From Phycisphaerae bacterium (lineage in GTDB: Bacteria > Planctomycetota > Phycisphaerae > Phycisphaerales > SM1A02), in assembly GCA_016873275.1 (NCBI GenBank), contig VGXO01000004.1:44275-108274 (forward strand): DNA of 64,000 bases, in the 5' to 3' direction. The translations under genes and the position numbers were made by a program. Shown in pieces: positions 26,702 through 36,449 of the stretch. Position 1 is the first letter of the stretch; the number at the start of each line of letters is the position of its first letter. Below the pieces are notes generated by a model. It saw nothing but the letters and a program-made list of their open reading frames with translations. It had not been told where the DNA came from and searched no databases.

Positions 26702-29700
26702 TCATCCGCCGGACCAGCGATCGACGACCGCCCGCAGCTCCGCCTCCGCGGGCGCTCCGCCGCCGGGACCGAAGCACGCCCGCTCGAGCCGGGCGATCTC
26801 CTCGCGGAGGGATCGCGCCCGACCCTCGCCGAGCGAGCCGCCCCGCTCGGTCTCGAGGCGCCGAAGCGACGTCACCACGCCGAGCGGGGTGAGGCGGCTC
26901 GGCGCGTAGGAGCGGACCTCCTCGACGCGGGCGCCGCGACCTCGCCGCGCCGCGGCGACCGCGCCCGCGAGGAGCACGACGACCGCGCTTCCGACCGCGA
27001 TCCAGACCGCGGCGCTCGGTCGCGTCGCGATCGGGATCTCCGCACCGCCCACCGGCATGATGTCGAGCTCGTCGTAGAAGCGGCTCTCGAGCGTGCCGCC
27101 GACGCCCTCCGCGATGGTGGGAAGGACGAACGCCGCGGGCGTGGCGCCGCCCGAGGAGGCGTAGGTGACCCGCACGGTCTGCTCGATCGGGAGCCGCACC
27201 ATGCCGCGCTCGTCGGGCTCCGGGTACGCGGTCGTCGCGTCGGGCATCGGGGAACCGAACATCGACCGCGCGAAGGCGTCGCCGGTCGTCAGCACGATCG
27301 GCGGATCGACCGAGATCCCGTCCTCGGCGACCGCGAAGCCCGCGAGCGCCCCGTCGACGCCGGCGAGCGCGTCGCGCACGTCGGGCAGCACGCCCTTGCC
27401 GCGGAGGCGCACCTCGAGGGTCGGCGGTTCGCCGTCGCCGACGACGAGACCGCGCACGTCGACGAGCTGCGAGACCTCCAGCTCCTCGCAGGGACGGGTC
27501 GAGCGCTCGGCGCCGAGGGCGAGCATCGGGGCGTTGCTTCCGATCGCGAGGGTCACCGGACCGGTCTGGTCGGTGAACTGCATCTCGACGGTCACCGACG
27601 GGATCGCGTCGATCGCCGGATCGCGCCGCGAGAGGACGAGGTACGCGAGCGGCTTCTCGAGCCACCCCTCCTCGCCCTCCTCGACGACGCCGAAGGGCGG
27701 CATGAACGCGTCGAAGAAGCCGATCGCCTCGAGGTCGAAGCGGTCGCCGAAGGCGTCCTCGATCGACTTCTGCAGGTCGTCGCGGTAGTTCACCACCCGG
27801 AACTGGTTGCCGACCCGCGCGTAGACGCCATTCTGGAGGTACTTCGAGAAGCCGCCGGTCTCGCGGTCGACCGAGTGGGTGAAGCGGAGCGAGAGCAGCA
27901 CGCCGAAGGGCTCGCCGACGCCGACGCGGTCGTCCCCGTCGATCGCGAGGCGGAGCTTGATCTCGTCCTTCACGAGGTCGCGGTAGAGCTCCTCCATCGA
28001 GCGGAGCGTCGCGCCGGCGGGATGGTCGCCGATCACCCGCAGGGCGTGCCGCACGAGCCGCGGCTTGATCTCCGGGTTCGCCCGCGCGACCGCCTGCTGC
28101 ACCGCGCCCGCGAAGGCGGCGAGGTGCCGATCGACCGCCTCCGCGTCGAGCGACCGGATCGCGCGGCGGATGAGGTCGATCTGGTCGTCCTGCAGGGTGC
28201 CCTCCCTCGGAAGGTCCTCGGGGCGGAGGAAGTTGAGCTCCGCCGTGCCGAGGGCGGCGCCGAACCAGCGGAGGTGGACCATCGGGTCGTCGCGGGTCTC
28301 GCCGCGGGCGAGCGCCTCGGCGTAGCGGGAGGCGGCGTCGGCGAACGCGGCGAAGGCGGCGCGGCGGTAGGACTCCGCGGACTCCGGATCCGGCGCCGTC
28401 GCGAGCGACTGCTGGAACTGCAGGCGGTCGTAGGTGAGCGACGCGGCGAGCGCCGCGAGGCTCCACGCGTCGGGTCGCTGGGCGAGGGCGGAGTCGATCA
28501 GGTCGATCGCGACGCCGTAGCCGCGGTCGACGAGGCGGGCGATCTCCGAGTCCGAGCGCTTGGTGCCGGTCGAGCGCTGCGCCTCGCGGCTCCGCCAGTC
28601 GCCGTTGAGGCTCCCGCCCATCGTCGCGGCGAGCATCGCCGCGGTCGTCGCGGGGATCCGGGGGATCGGTCCGAAGACCCGCTCGACGTCCGCCCGCTCG
28701 TAGACCTCGGTGCGGGCGTGGCACGCCTGGAACGCCGCGACCACCGAGGGAAGCGTGCGCGGATCGACGCCCGCCCCGCGGAGCGTCGCCATCACGCCGT
28801 CGAGGCGGTCGAGGTTCCGCCGCTGCCGACCACGGGTGAGCGGCGCCGAGGGCATGGCGTCGCGGTAGAAGGAGAAGAACATCATCATCTCCTCGCCGTA
28901 CTCGACCTTCGGTCGAAGCTCGCCCGTCCACGCCGCGAGGAAGTGATCGGCGTAGTCGGAGGCGTCGGCGGGGGCGTGGGCGATCGCCGCGTCGAGGAGC
29001 TCGATCGCGCGGTCGGTCTCGTCGGCGACCACGGCGATCGCGATCGACGCCTTGCGGGCGCGCGCCGCGAGGCTCGGCTCGAGCGCCGCGAGCCATCGCT
29101 CGCTCGGGATCGCCCGGTAGAGCTGCGACGCCTCGGGGGCGAAGAACTGCTGCTGCGACTCCGCGGAGGTCGCCTCCTCCATCTCCGCGACGAGGGCGGT
29201 GGTCACCATGCGGAGCGGGACGCGGAGCGCCGCGGCGTCCACGTCCTCCCGCTCGAGGAGCACGTCCACCGACTCCTTGAGGTTGAGGATCGCCTTCGCC
29301 CGCTCCGCGTCGGCGAGCTGGCGGTTGCCGATTCCGGCGGCGGCGAGGGCGACCTGCTCGAGGGTCGCCGGTCCGAGCGCCGGGCTCGCGAAGACCTCGG
29401 CGAGCCAGGGAGCGGTGCGGGACTTGGGCAGGCGGCTCATGAGGGAGACCGCGATCCGAAGCGCCGCGAGGCGGTGCTCGATCGGCGCCCGCTCGAGGAG
29501 CGACGCCTCGGCGAGGATGGCGAAGGCGGCGAGCCGCAGCGCGTCCGCCTCGGGGCTCTCGCCGGACTCCTCGGCGAGCGCGAGCTGCTGGCGGGCGTGG
29601 ACGACGAGCATCGCCGCGTCCTCGCGGGCGCGGGCGTCCTCGATCGGGGTCATGAAGGAGTACGCCTCGGCGACGAGCCCCGCGGCGGCGAGGAGCTCGA

Positions 29701-30772
29701 CGGTGCGGCGGCGCCGCGCCTCGTCGGAGTCGCCGAAGTAGCGGGTCTCGCCGCGGAGGCGATCGAGCAGCGTGGCGACGCCGTGCTTGGATGACGCCTG
29801 CTCGAGCATCGCCGCGAGCGCCGCGACCTGCCACGCCTCGAACTCCTTCGGCGACGCCTCGGCGAGGAGGAGCACCTCCTCGGGCAGCAGCCCGGAGTCG
29901 CCGCGGTTCGATGCCTGGAGGATCGCCGCGTAGATCGGCATCGACTCCTCGACCGGACGCGACGCGAGGAACGCCCCGAGCGCCTCCCACTCGCCCGCCA
30001 TCGCGTGCAGGTGCACCCAGCGGGCGACGTCCTGCGGCGAGGCGGTCTCCGCGTTGGGGAAGGGGACCTGCCCGAAGCCGAGGGTCGCCCGCGCCGCGAG
30101 CACCGCCTCGGGGGCGCGCTGGAAGTTGAGCTCGCGCATCGTCATCGCGACCATCTGCCCGCGCATCGCGGCGGCGCTGCGGCGCTCCGCGAGACCGAGG
30201 GCGACCTCGAGGTCGATCCCGAGGTCCGCGTAGTACGCCCGCATCGACTCGCGGTCGGGCTCCTCGAGCGCCGCGTAGGTCGCCTTGAGGAGCTCGATCT
30301 CCGCCGGGAGGAGCGGCGGCGCCTCGGCGGCGGCGACGGGGGCGCCGGGCATCACGCCCTCGCCCCCGACGGCGATCGGCGCCTCGCCGGCGGGCATCGC
30401 CCCCGGGGCGGTGCCCGGCGGAACTCCCACCGGAACCGACGCCGCCCCGATGCTCACGCCTCGCTGCGCAGGGACGATCACGGTGCCCCGCTGGGCGGGC
30501 ACGATCCGCTGCCCGGGGACGACCCGCTGGGCGGGCACCGTCGCCGACGCCTGCGCGTGCAGGACGGGGGCGGTCGCGAGCGCGAGGACGATCGCCAGCC
30601 CGCCGCCGAGGAGCGGCAGGATGCGCATCGCGTGATCAGTGGGGATGGTGGTCATGGTCGCGGTGCCTGTCTGTCGCATCGTCGTCTGTCGCATCGTCGT
30701 CTGTCGCATCGTCGTCTGTCGCATCGTCGGCTGTCGCATCGTCGCGTGGCGCTCCTCGACGCGGCTCACCAT
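26702..30772 (-). CDS. Giant Bat-operon protein, BatD-like membrane-anchored
   Basis: A 1356-residue protein if it starts at the ATG at 30772, which overlaps the previous stop as ATGGTGA, the same junction used at 32732-32738. A signal peptide (MRILPLLGGGLAIVLALATA) begins only at residue 49, so the in-frame ATG at 30628 (1308 aa) is a real alternative. After the signal come QRxVPAQR repeats, about 850 helical residues like tetratrico-type repeats, a beta-rich BatD-like region (about 1030-1220), one membrane helix (AVWIAVGSAVVVLLAGAVAAA) and a cytoplasmic Arg-rich tail. It is the last and largest gene of the operon and likely a periplasmic scaffold for the vWA proteins. The domain assignment is approximate. 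Confidence 0.72.
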   Translation of the reverse strand: MVSRVEERHATMRQPTMRQTTMRQTTMRQTTMRQTGTATMTTIPTDHAMRILPLLGGGLAIVLALATAPVLHAQASATVPAQRVVPGQRIVPAQRGTVIVPAQRGVSIGAASVPVGVPPGTAPGAMPAGEAPIAVGGEGVMPGAPVAAAEAPPLLPAEIELLKATYAALEEPDRESMRAYYADLGIDLEVALGLAERRSAAAMRGQMVAMTMRELNFQRAPEAVLAARATLGFGQVPFPNAETASPQDVARWVHLHAMAGEWEALGAFLASRPVEESMPIYAAILQASNRGDSGLLPEEVLLLAEASPKEFEAWQVAALAAMLEQASSKHGVATLLDRLRGETRYFGDSDEARRRRTVELLAAAGLVAEAYSFMTPIEDARAREDAAMLVVHARQQLALAEESGESPEADALRLAAFAILAEASLLERAPIEHRLAALRIAVSLMSRLPKSRTAPWLAEVFASPALGPATLEQVALAAAGIGNRQLADAERAKAILNLKESVDVLLEREDVDAAALRVPLRMVTTALVAEMEEATSAESQQQFFAPEASQLYRAIPSERWLAALEPSLAARARKASIAIAVVADETDRAIELLDAAIAHAPADASDYADHFLAAWTGELRPKVEYGEEMMMFFSFYRDAMPSAPLTRGRQRRNLDRLDGVMATLRGAGVDPRTLPSVVAAFQACHARTEVYERADVERVFGPIPRIPATTAAMLAATMGGSLNGDWRSREAQRSTGTKRSDSEIARLVDRGYGVAIDLIDSALAQRPDAWSLAALAASLTYDRLQFQQSLATAPDPESAESYRRAAFAAFADAASRYAEALARGETRDDPMVHLRWFGAALGTAELNFLRPEDLPREGTLQDDQIDLIRRAIRSLDAEAVDRHLAAFAGAVQQAVARANPEIKPRLVRHALRVIGDHPAGATLRSMEELYRDLVKDEIKLRLAIDGDDRVGVGEPFGVLLSLRFTHSVDRETGGFSKYLQNGVYARVGNQFRVVNYRDDLQKSIEDAFGDRFDLEAIGFFDAFMPPFGVVEEGEEGWLEKPLAYLVLSRRDPAIDAIPSVTVEMQFTDQTGPVTLAIGSNAPMLALGAERSTRPCEELEVSQLVDVRGLVVGDGEPPTLEVRLRGKGVLPDVRDALAGVDGALAGFAVAEDGISVDPPIVLTTGDAFARSMFGSPMPDATTAYPEPDERGMVRLPIEQTVRVTYASSGGATPAAFVLPTIAEGVGGTLESRFYDELDIMPVGGAEIPIATRPSAAVWIAVGSAVVVLLAGAVAAARRGRGARVEEVRSYAPSRLTPLGVVTSLRRLETERGGSLGEGRARSLREEIARLERACFGPGGGAPAEAELRAVVDRWSGG
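30671..30745 (-). repeat. 15-bp tandem repeat, five copies, each with an in-frame ATG
   Basis: CTGTCGCATCGTCGT (plus-strand reading) is repeated five times, the last two copies changed at the final base. On the coding strand each copy reads ATG CGA CAG plus two Thr/Pro codons, giving MRQTT units. It lies between the overlapping start at 30772 and the signal-peptide Met at 30628, so five candidate start codons lie in frame at 15-nt steps. Confidence 0.92.
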
Positions 30773-31680
30773 CCGATCCCGATCTCGCCGTTCATGCCGG
30801 CGCCCCGGTCCGGCTGCTCGCCCGGGCGCCTTCCGCGCCGACCCGGTCGCGGCTCCTTGCCGAGCCCGCGGCACTCGCCGGTCGGCGACTCCCGCGGTCG
30901 CGCCTTCGCCTGCAGCTCCTCGAGCGAGCTCTGCTCGAGGTTGAGGACGAGCTCGGTGTTCAGCTCGAGCTCGCGCACGCGGTCGGCGCCCTCGCCCCGC
31001 GCCGCGAGCTCCTCCGCGAGGTAGCGGAAGTTCTGCCGCGACAGCACCGCGACCTTCCGCCACTCCTCCGCGGGCGCGCCCGCGAGGCGGAGGAGCCGCG
31101 CGCCGTAGTAGTACGCCGTCGCGAGCTCCTCCCGCGCCGCGAGGGCACGCGAGGCGTCGGCGGGGTCGCGCTCGTCGAGCTCGAGGAGGAGGTCCTCGAG
31201 CGACTCCGCGCCCGCGGCGACCTCGCCCGAGCGGACGAGCGCCCGGGCATGCGCGAGCCGCACCTCGCGGAGCGAGGACGCATCGACGAGCGGATCGACC
31301 TCCGCCCCGTCCGCGGCGCCCGCGCCCTCGAGGAGCGACTGCGCGGTCGCGAGCGAGGCGGCGACCTTCGTCCACGCCGCCGCGGCGTCGCGGGCGGTGG
31401 ACCCCTCCCGCTCGCCGGCGGCGAGCGCGGTCGCGCGAAGCTCGGGATCCGGGCGTCCGAACGCCGCGGCACGGGCGGCGATCGCCTCGAGGTGCGCCGC
31501 GTAGGCGAGCTCCTGCACGCGGCGGGCGTCCTGCTCGAGCGCTCGCGCCTCCGCGACGGCTCGCGCCGCCTGCTCCTCGCGGTCCGCCGCCTGACCGGGT
31601 CCGAAGTGGTACGCGATCAGGACGACCGGGACGAGCGCCCAGAGCGTCCAGCCGAGGCGGGAGAGGATGAGTCGGCTCAT
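30766..31680 (-). CDS. Membrane-anchored helical protein of Bat operon
   Basis: A 304-residue protein with one N-terminal membrane helix (LGWTLWALVPVVLIAYHFG) followed by an almost all-helical, Ala/Glu/Arg-rich body (periplasmic, TPR-like or coiled coil) and a basic Gly/Arg/Pro tail. No named domain is clear. Its place after the two vWA genes is that of BatC/BatE-type TPR proteins, which is the best guess. It overlaps both neighbours by 4 and 7 nt. Confidence 0.7.
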   Translation of the reverse strand: MSRLILSRLGWTLWALVPVVLIAYHFGPGQAADREEQAARAVAEARALEQDARRVQELAYAAHLEAIAARAAAFGRPDPELRATALAAGEREGSTARDAAAAWTKVAASLATAQSLLEGAGAADGAEVDPLVDASSLREVRLAHARALVRSGEVAAGAESLEDLLLELDERDPADASRALAAREELATAYYYGARLLRLAGAPAEEWRKVAVLSRQNFRYLAEELAARGEGADRVRELELNTELVLNLEQSSLEELQAKARPRESPTGECRGLGKEPRPGRRGRRPGEQPDRGAGMNGEIGIGW

Positions 31681-32738
31681 GCGGGGACCTCCGTGAGGCG
31701 TGCGTGATCGGGACGAGTCGAGTCGGGCGAGGCGGCGACCGGGCGTGCCGGTCGAGGCACGCCGAACCACTGGAGCAGGGGACCGAGGAAGGCGAGGAGC
31801 GTGGCGCCCGCGGCGAGCGAGGCGAGCCCGATCTCCCGAAGCCCGAGCGCGTCGGAGACGCGCGGGCTGATCATGGTGAGCGAGTCGAGGACCTCCCGCG
31901 GCAGGTGCCGGGCGTTGCCGTCGTGGTAGCGACCGTCGAGCCGCGCGGCGAGGGACTTCAGCGTCCAGGCGTCCTGCCGCGAGGCGTGCCCGGCGATGTC
32001 GGTCGCGCGGTTGGGATCGCCCACGCCGATCACCAGGGCGTCGGCGATCGAGGCGGGACGCGGTCCGGGATTCACCGGCTTCGAGAGGTCGCCGTCGGAG
32101 ATCACCACCAACGTCGTCGAGCGTCGCGCCCAGCCCTTCGCCATCGCGAACGCCTCGTCGATCCCCGCCTGCAGGTCGGTCTCGCCCGGCTTGAAGGCGG
32201 TGTAGAGGGGAAGCCCGTCCATGAGCCCCGAGACGAGATCCTTGTCGGTCGAGTCGCGGAGCATCGGGACCGCGTCGCTGTAGCAGGCGATGAGGCTCAC
32301 CCGCGTGTCCTGCATGTCGAGCCGGTCGAGGATCCCCCGCAGCACCTCGCCCGCCCGCACGCCGCGCATGATCCTTGAGTTCCTCGAGTTCCTCGAGTTC
32401 CTCGAGTCTCTCGGCGTCGCGGGTCCGGCGTCGGCGAGGTTCATGCTCGGGCTGACGTCGAGCACGACGAGGAGCTGCTGCGCCGCGCGGGGACTCGGCT
32501 CGACCGCGACCTCGACGGGATCGTGCCGGAGGCAAAGCCACGCCCCGAGGGTCGCGAGCCCCATGGCAAGGACCCGGATCGCCGGCGCGAGCCGCGCCCA
32601 CGCCGCCGGTCGCCCCGAGGGACCGAAGGCGAGCCGCGCGATCCGCGCGACCCGCCGCCCATGCAGCCACTCCGCGAGCGCCGACGCCGCGGCGACCGCG
32701 AGGGCAAGCCCGAGGGCGGGAGCGAGGGCGGTCACCAT
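31677..32738 (-). CDS. BatB-like vWA membrane protein
   Basis: A 353-residue protein with membrane helices at both ends (LAPALGLALAVAAASALAEW; AIRVLAMGLATLGAWLCL; GLASLAAGATLLAFLGPLLQ) and a vWA domain with MIDAS-like DVSPSMNLA (Pro in place of Gly), ETDLQAGIDEAF and ISDGDLSKPVNPG. An in-frame 9-bp microrepeat (DNA 32374-32410) inserts SRNSRNSRNSR between the MIDAS and the rest of the domain. It starts inside the stop of the previous gene (ATGGTGA). Confidence 0.85.
   Translation of the reverse strand: MVTALAPALGLALAVAAASALAEWLHGRRVARIARLAFGPSGRPAAWARLAPAIRVLAMGLATLGAWLCLRHDPVEVAVEPSPRAAQQLLVVLDVSPSMNLADAGPATPRDSRNSRNSRNSRIMRGVRAGEVLRGILDRLDMQDTRVSLIACYSDAVPMLRDSTDKDLVSGLMDGLPLYTAFKPGETDLQAGIDEAFAMAKGWARRSTTLVVISDGDLSKPVNPGPRPASIADALVIGVGDPNRATDIAGHASRQDAWTLKSLAARLDGRYHDGNARHLPREVLDSLTMISPRVSDALGLREIGLASLAAGATLLAFLGPLLQWFGVPRPARPVAASPDSTRPDHARLTEVPA
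32374..32410 (-). repeat. 9-bp in-frame microrepeat (Ser-Arg-Asn) in vWA gene
   Basis: CTCGAGTTC-type 9-bp units, about four copies, encode the repeated tripeptide SRN. The unit length keeps the frame, so copy-number change would only lengthen a loop next to the metal site. Confidence 0.85.
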
Positions 32739-33631
32739 GGCGAGTGCCTCACGCCGAGGAGCGAGACGAGGTTGAGCCCGAGGAGACCGAGGGCGATCGC
32801 CGCGAAGGGTCCGAACTCGTCGAGGGGCACCGTGCCCGCCGGCGCGAGGCGGGCGGGCTTCATCTTGTCGATGTGCGAGAAGATCGCCCGCAGGCTCGAG
32901 GCATCGGTCGCCGCGAACGCCTCGCCGCCGGTCACCTCGACGAGGTCGCGGACCTCCGCGGGCACCTCCGACTCGTCGATGTGCACGTGGTAGACCACGA
33001 TCCCCGACTCGCGGAGCTCCTCGCCGATCTCCTCCGCGACGCCGTCGCCGAGGTCCGCGCTGTAGCCATCCGAGACGAGGACGATCATGCGGTCGCCGGT
33101 CCCGCTCTCCGCGACCATGTTCCTGCCGCAGAAGCGAAGCGCCGCCCCGATCATCGTCCCGCCCATGTGCGATGGCTGGTTGAAGGGATCGGCGAAGGGC
33201 AGGGCGTCGCGGATCGCCTGCAGGTCCTTGGTGAGCGGCAGCCAGCGCACCTGCGCGACGCCGAAGAAGGTGAGCCCGAACGCATCGCCCTCGCGGGCGA
33301 GGGTGAACTCCTCGATCGCCTTCTTGGCGAGCTCATGGTTCCGACCGCCCATGCTGCCCGAGACGTCGAGGCAGATCTGGATGTTGGTGAGCGACCGCTC
33401 GCGGCGCGGCTGCTGCATGGTCTGCGGTCCCGCGAGGAGGACCACCGCGACCGCGAGGAGCAGGAGCGGCACCACCTCGAACGCCCCGAGGAGCGCCCGG
33501 AGCATCGGACGCTCGCGGGCACGCGAGAAGTCGACCGGCGCGACGACGCCCGGTCGCCGCGCGACGATCGACCAGCCGAGGAGGACCGGCACCGCGAGCA
33601 GCAGGAGCACCCACGGATGCGAGAAGGTCAT
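32732..33631 (-). CDS. BatA-like vWA membrane protein
   Basis: A 299-residue protein with the Aerotolerance/BatA layout: N-terminal helix (HPWVLLLLAVPVLLGWSIVA), a second helix (FEVVPLLLLAVAVVLLAG), a vWA domain with intact MIDAS DVSGSMGG, GGTMIGAAL and LVSDGYSADLG, and a C-terminal helix (FGPFAAIALGLLGLNLVSLL). The domain faces the periplasm. It is coupled to its neighbours by 4-nt and 7-nt overlaps. Confidence 0.9.
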   Translation of the reverse strand: MTFSHPWVLLLLAVPVLLGWSIVARRPGVVAPVDFSRARERPMLRALLGAFEVVPLLLLAVAVVLLAGPQTMQQPRRERSLTNIQICLDVSGSMGGRNHELAKKAIEEFTLAREGDAFGLTFFGVAQVRWLPLTKDLQAIRDALPFADPFNQPSHMGGTMIGAALRFCGRNMVAESGTGDRMIVLVSDGYSADLGDGVAEEIGEELRESGIVVYHVHIDESEVPAEVRDLVEVTGGEAFAATDASSLRAIFSHIDKMKPARLAPAGTVPLDEFGPFAAIALGLLGLNLVSLLGVRHSPW

Positions 33632-34473
33632 CGGACGCCTCCGCCCGCCGCGGGCTCGCTCGCCGCGGACCGCTCCGCCGCGGCAGCGTCGGCGATCGCC
33701 GCGATCGCCGCCTCGCGGTCGCCTCGACCCCGCGCGTGCAGCCAGGTCTCGACCGCCCGCACCACCCGCGCCGTCGCGGGGTCCTCGCGGAGCCGCGCGG
33801 TCGCCTCGGCGATCGATCCGCCGCCTCCCGAGTGCTCGCGGAGGAGGCGAAGGAGGAGGAGCTCGAGGCGACCCTCCTCCGCCGCGGAGAGCTCGCGTCC
33901 GGCGGCGTCCTTCACGGCGTCGTGCAGGCGCTCGGCAAGGGTCGGCGGGCGAGGCGCTGGCGCCGGCGGCGGCGAGGTCGGTCGGCGGAGCCGGCGGCGC
34001 ACGACGACCACGACCGGCACCGCGATCCACGCGAGGAGGATCGCCGCGAGCATCGCGCGATGCCCGGCGGAGAGATCGAGCCGCCACGACGCGCCGCCGA
34101 AGAGGTCGGTGCCGCTCCCGGGCGGCAGCTGCGAGTAGACCTCGACGAGGAGCGGGGGAAGGTCCGCGGCGGGGCGACCATCGACCTGCTCGAGGAGCCC
34201 CGCGAGGTCGAAGGATCCCTCGAGGAGCCCGAGCCACTCGATCCGCTGCCGACCGTCCTCGAGCGGGACGACCCGCACGAGGACGCCGCTCGTCGCGTCG
34301 CGGACGGGTCGTGCCCGCAGCGGCGAGGCGCGGTCGATCTCGACCGAGCCCATCACGCCGCGGGCGGAGCGGAGGGCGGCGGGCGGCTGCAGGGTCGAGG
34401 CGACCGCGGAGGTCGGCGACGAGATCGCCGACGCGAGCACGAGCACCGCGAGGATCGCGAGGCGAGTCCTCAT
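33628..34473 (-). CDS. Bat-operon membrane protein (DUF4381-like position)
   Basis: A 281-residue protein with a signal peptide (LAILAVLVLASAISSPTSAVA), a periplasmic beta-rich part, one membrane helix (MLAAILLAWIAVPVVVVV) and a cytoplasmic Arg/Ala-rich helical domain. In Bat/MoxR operons this slot between DUF58 and BatA usually holds a DUF4381-type protein; similarity here is in layout, not clear motifs. Overlaps both neighbours by 4 nt. Confidence 0.65.
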   Translation of the reverse strand: MRTRLAILAVLVLASAISSPTSAVASTLQPPAALRSARGVMGSVEIDRASPLRARPVRDATSGVLVRVVPLEDGRQRIEWLGLLEGSFDLAGLLEQVDGRPAADLPPLLVEVYSQLPPGSGTDLFGGASWRLDLSAGHRAMLAAILLAWIAVPVVVVVRRRLRRPTSPPPAPAPRPPTLAERLHDAVKDAAGRELSAAEEGRLELLLLRLLREHSGGGGSIAEATARLREDPATARVVRAVETWLHARGRGDREAAIAAIADAAAAERSAASEPAAGGGVR

Positions 34474-35366
34474 CGGCGCGAGCCCCGCTGGAACCCCCGC
34501 GAGGAGAGGAACCGCCGAAGCGGCGGCAGGAACGACTCGTCGGTCGCGAGGACGATCGCGTCGGCGCCGGAGGTCAGCAGCTCGCGCCGCGCGGAGTCCG
34601 GATCACCGAGCCGGGTGCGGCTCGTCGCGAGGAAGGTGCGACCGGTCTCCGGCTCGCGTCCGCGCAGGAAGCCCGCCTGCAGCGGTCGCGCCTCCGCGGG
34701 ATCGACGAGCTGGATCACCGCGCAGTCGTGCCGCTGGCTCGCCCGGCGGATCGCGGCGACCGCGTCCGGATCGTGGAGGTCGCTGAGGACGAGGATGACG
34801 CTCGCCCGCTCCGCCCGCGCCGCGACCGCGCGGATCGCCTCGCCGAGGCGGGTCGACTCCTCGAACGCCCTCGCCCGCAGCGGCTCGAGCGACTGGAGCA
34901 GGTCGCTCCGCGAGAGGCTCGGGCGGTGCGGCACGCGGCGCTCGCCCGCGCCCACCACCGCGACCGGGCTCAGGCGCCGCAGCGCCAGGAGCCCCACCGC
35001 GGAGGCGATCCAGACCGCGAGGTCGTGCTTGCTGCGGGCGGTCGAGCTCGTCGCCATCGAGGCGGAGGTGTCGACCACGAGGTGGACGCAGGTCCGCTTC
35101 AGCGCCTCGTGCTCGCGCACGAAGGGTCGACCCGTGCGGGCGGTGAGCCGCCAGTGGAGCATCCGCACCGGGTCGCCGGGGACGTAGGGGCGCGACCCCG
35201 CGTACTCGAGCCCGCTGCCGACGAGGCGGCTTGCGTCGCTGCCGAAGGCGAGGTCGTCGGCGAGCCGGCGGATCACGATCTCGAAGTCGCCGCGGGCGAG
35301 CGACTCGGGCGCAGGAAGCCCGAGGTCCTCGGAGGTCGCGGCGGGGAGCGTGGCGGCGGGGCTCAC
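34470..35366 (-). CDS. DUF58 domain protein
   Basis: A 298-residue soluble protein with the DUF58 signature YVPGDPVRMLHWRLTARTG and VREHE, followed by a vWA-like region (VVDTSASMATSS; VILVLSDLHDPDAV). DUF58 proteins work with MoxR AAA+ ATPases, which remodel or activate vWA proteins. It sits 41 nt after the MoxR gene and overlaps the next gene by 4 nt. Confidence 0.9.
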   Translation of the reverse strand: MSPAATLPAATSEDLGLPAPESLARGDFEIVIRRLADDLAFGSDASRLVGSGLEYAGSRPYVPGDPVRMLHWRLTARTGRPFVREHEALKRTCVHLVVDTSASMATSSTARSKHDLAVWIASAVGLLALRRLSPVAVVGAGERRVPHRPSLSRSDLLQSLEPLRARAFEESTRLGEAIRAVAARAERASVILVLSDLHDPDAVAAIRRASQRHDCAVIQLVDPAEARPLQAGFLRGREPETGRTFLATSRTRLGDPDSARRELLTSGADAIVLATDESFLPPLRRFLSSRGFQRGSRR

Positions 35367-35407
35367 GGCGGGTGGTCGGCGGGTGGTCGACGGGTCGTCG
35401 GCGGGGA

Positions 35408-36388
35408 TCAGGCGAGCGTGGCGAGCAGGTCGCGGAGGACGTCCGCGGAGCGCCGTCCTTGGGCGAGCGCCTCGTAGGTCAGGCGCATGCGGTGGAGCAT
35501 GACGTCCTCGGCGAGGGCGAAGAGGTCCTCGGGGATCGCGTACTCGCGACCATGCACGAACGCCCGCGCCCGGGAGGCGTGGACGAGGGCGATCGCCGCG
35601 CGGGGACTGCAGCCGAGCTCGACCTCCGGGTGCGTGCGGGTGAGGGTCACGAGCTCCACGCAGTCCCGCATGAAGACCTCGCTCACGTGCACCGCCTGCA
35701 CCGCCGCCATCGCCGCGGTGAGGTCGCCCACCTTCATGCGGCGCGAGTCGTCGATCGCGTCGAAGGCGGAGCGCGGCACGGCGCCGTCGCCCTGGCGCTT
35801 GAGCCCGAGGGCGAGGCTCCGCCTCACCACCTCGGTCTCCTCGCCCGGGGTCGGATAGCCGAGGCGGTGCCGCAGCATGAAGCGGTCGAGCTGCGCCTCC
35901 GGAAGCTCGAAGGTGCCCGCCTGCTCGACGGGATTCTGCGTGGCGATCACGAGGAAGGGCGCGGGCAGGTCGTGCGTCGCGTCGCCGATCGAGACCCGCC
36001 GCTCCTGCATCGCCTCGAGGAGCGCCGACTGCACCTTCGGGCTCGCGCGGTTGATCTCGTCGGCGAGCAGGAGGTTCGTGAAGATCGGACCCTTGTGCAC
36101 GCGGAACTCGCCGCTGCGGGAGTCGAGGATCTCGCTGCCGAGGATGTCGCTCGGGAGGAGGTCGATCGTGAACTGCACGCGGGCGAAGCGGAGGTCGATC
36201 GCCTTCGCGACCGACTGGACGAGGAGCGTCTTCGCGATGCCGGGCACGCCCTCGAGGAGGAGGTGACCGCCGGTGAGGAGCGCGATCATGACGCGCTCGA
36301 CGACCGCCTCCTGCCCGACGACGGTGCGGGCGACCTCGGCGCGGACGTGATCGACGAAGGGCGAGCGGGCGACGGCAGGAGCGTTCAT
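35408..36388 (-). CDS. MoxR-family AAA+ ATPase
   Basis: A 326-residue AAA+ chaperone-like ATPase. Walker A is GVPGIAKTLLVQS, Walker B LLADEINRA, with sensor 1 FLVIATQNPVEQ and the MoxR lid region (GCSPRAAIALVHASRARAF). It heads the operon DUF58 / vWA / vWA / scaffold and probably drives metal insertion or assembly of those vWA proteins. Cytoplasmic. Confidence 0.95.
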   Translation of the reverse strand: MNAPAVARSPFVDHVRAEVARTVVGQEAVVERVMIALLTGGHLLLEGVPGIAKTLLVQSVAKAIDLRFARVQFTIDLLPSDILGSEILDSRSGEFRVHKGPIFTNLLLADEINRASPKVQSALLEAMQERRVSIGDATHDLPAPFLVIATQNPVEQAGTFELPEAQLDRFMLRHRLGYPTPGEETEVVRRSLALGLKRQGDGAVPRSAFDAIDDSRRMKVGDLTAAMAAVQAVHVSEVFMRDCVELVTLTRTHPEVELGCSPRAAIALVHASRARAFVHGREYAIPEDLFALAEDVMLHRMRLTYEALAQGRRSADVLRDLLATLA

Positions 36389-36449
36389 CGGGGACTCGGG
36401 AGGAGGAAGGTCGTGGTCGGGAGGGAGGCGACCGCGGCGGGTCGGCGGC

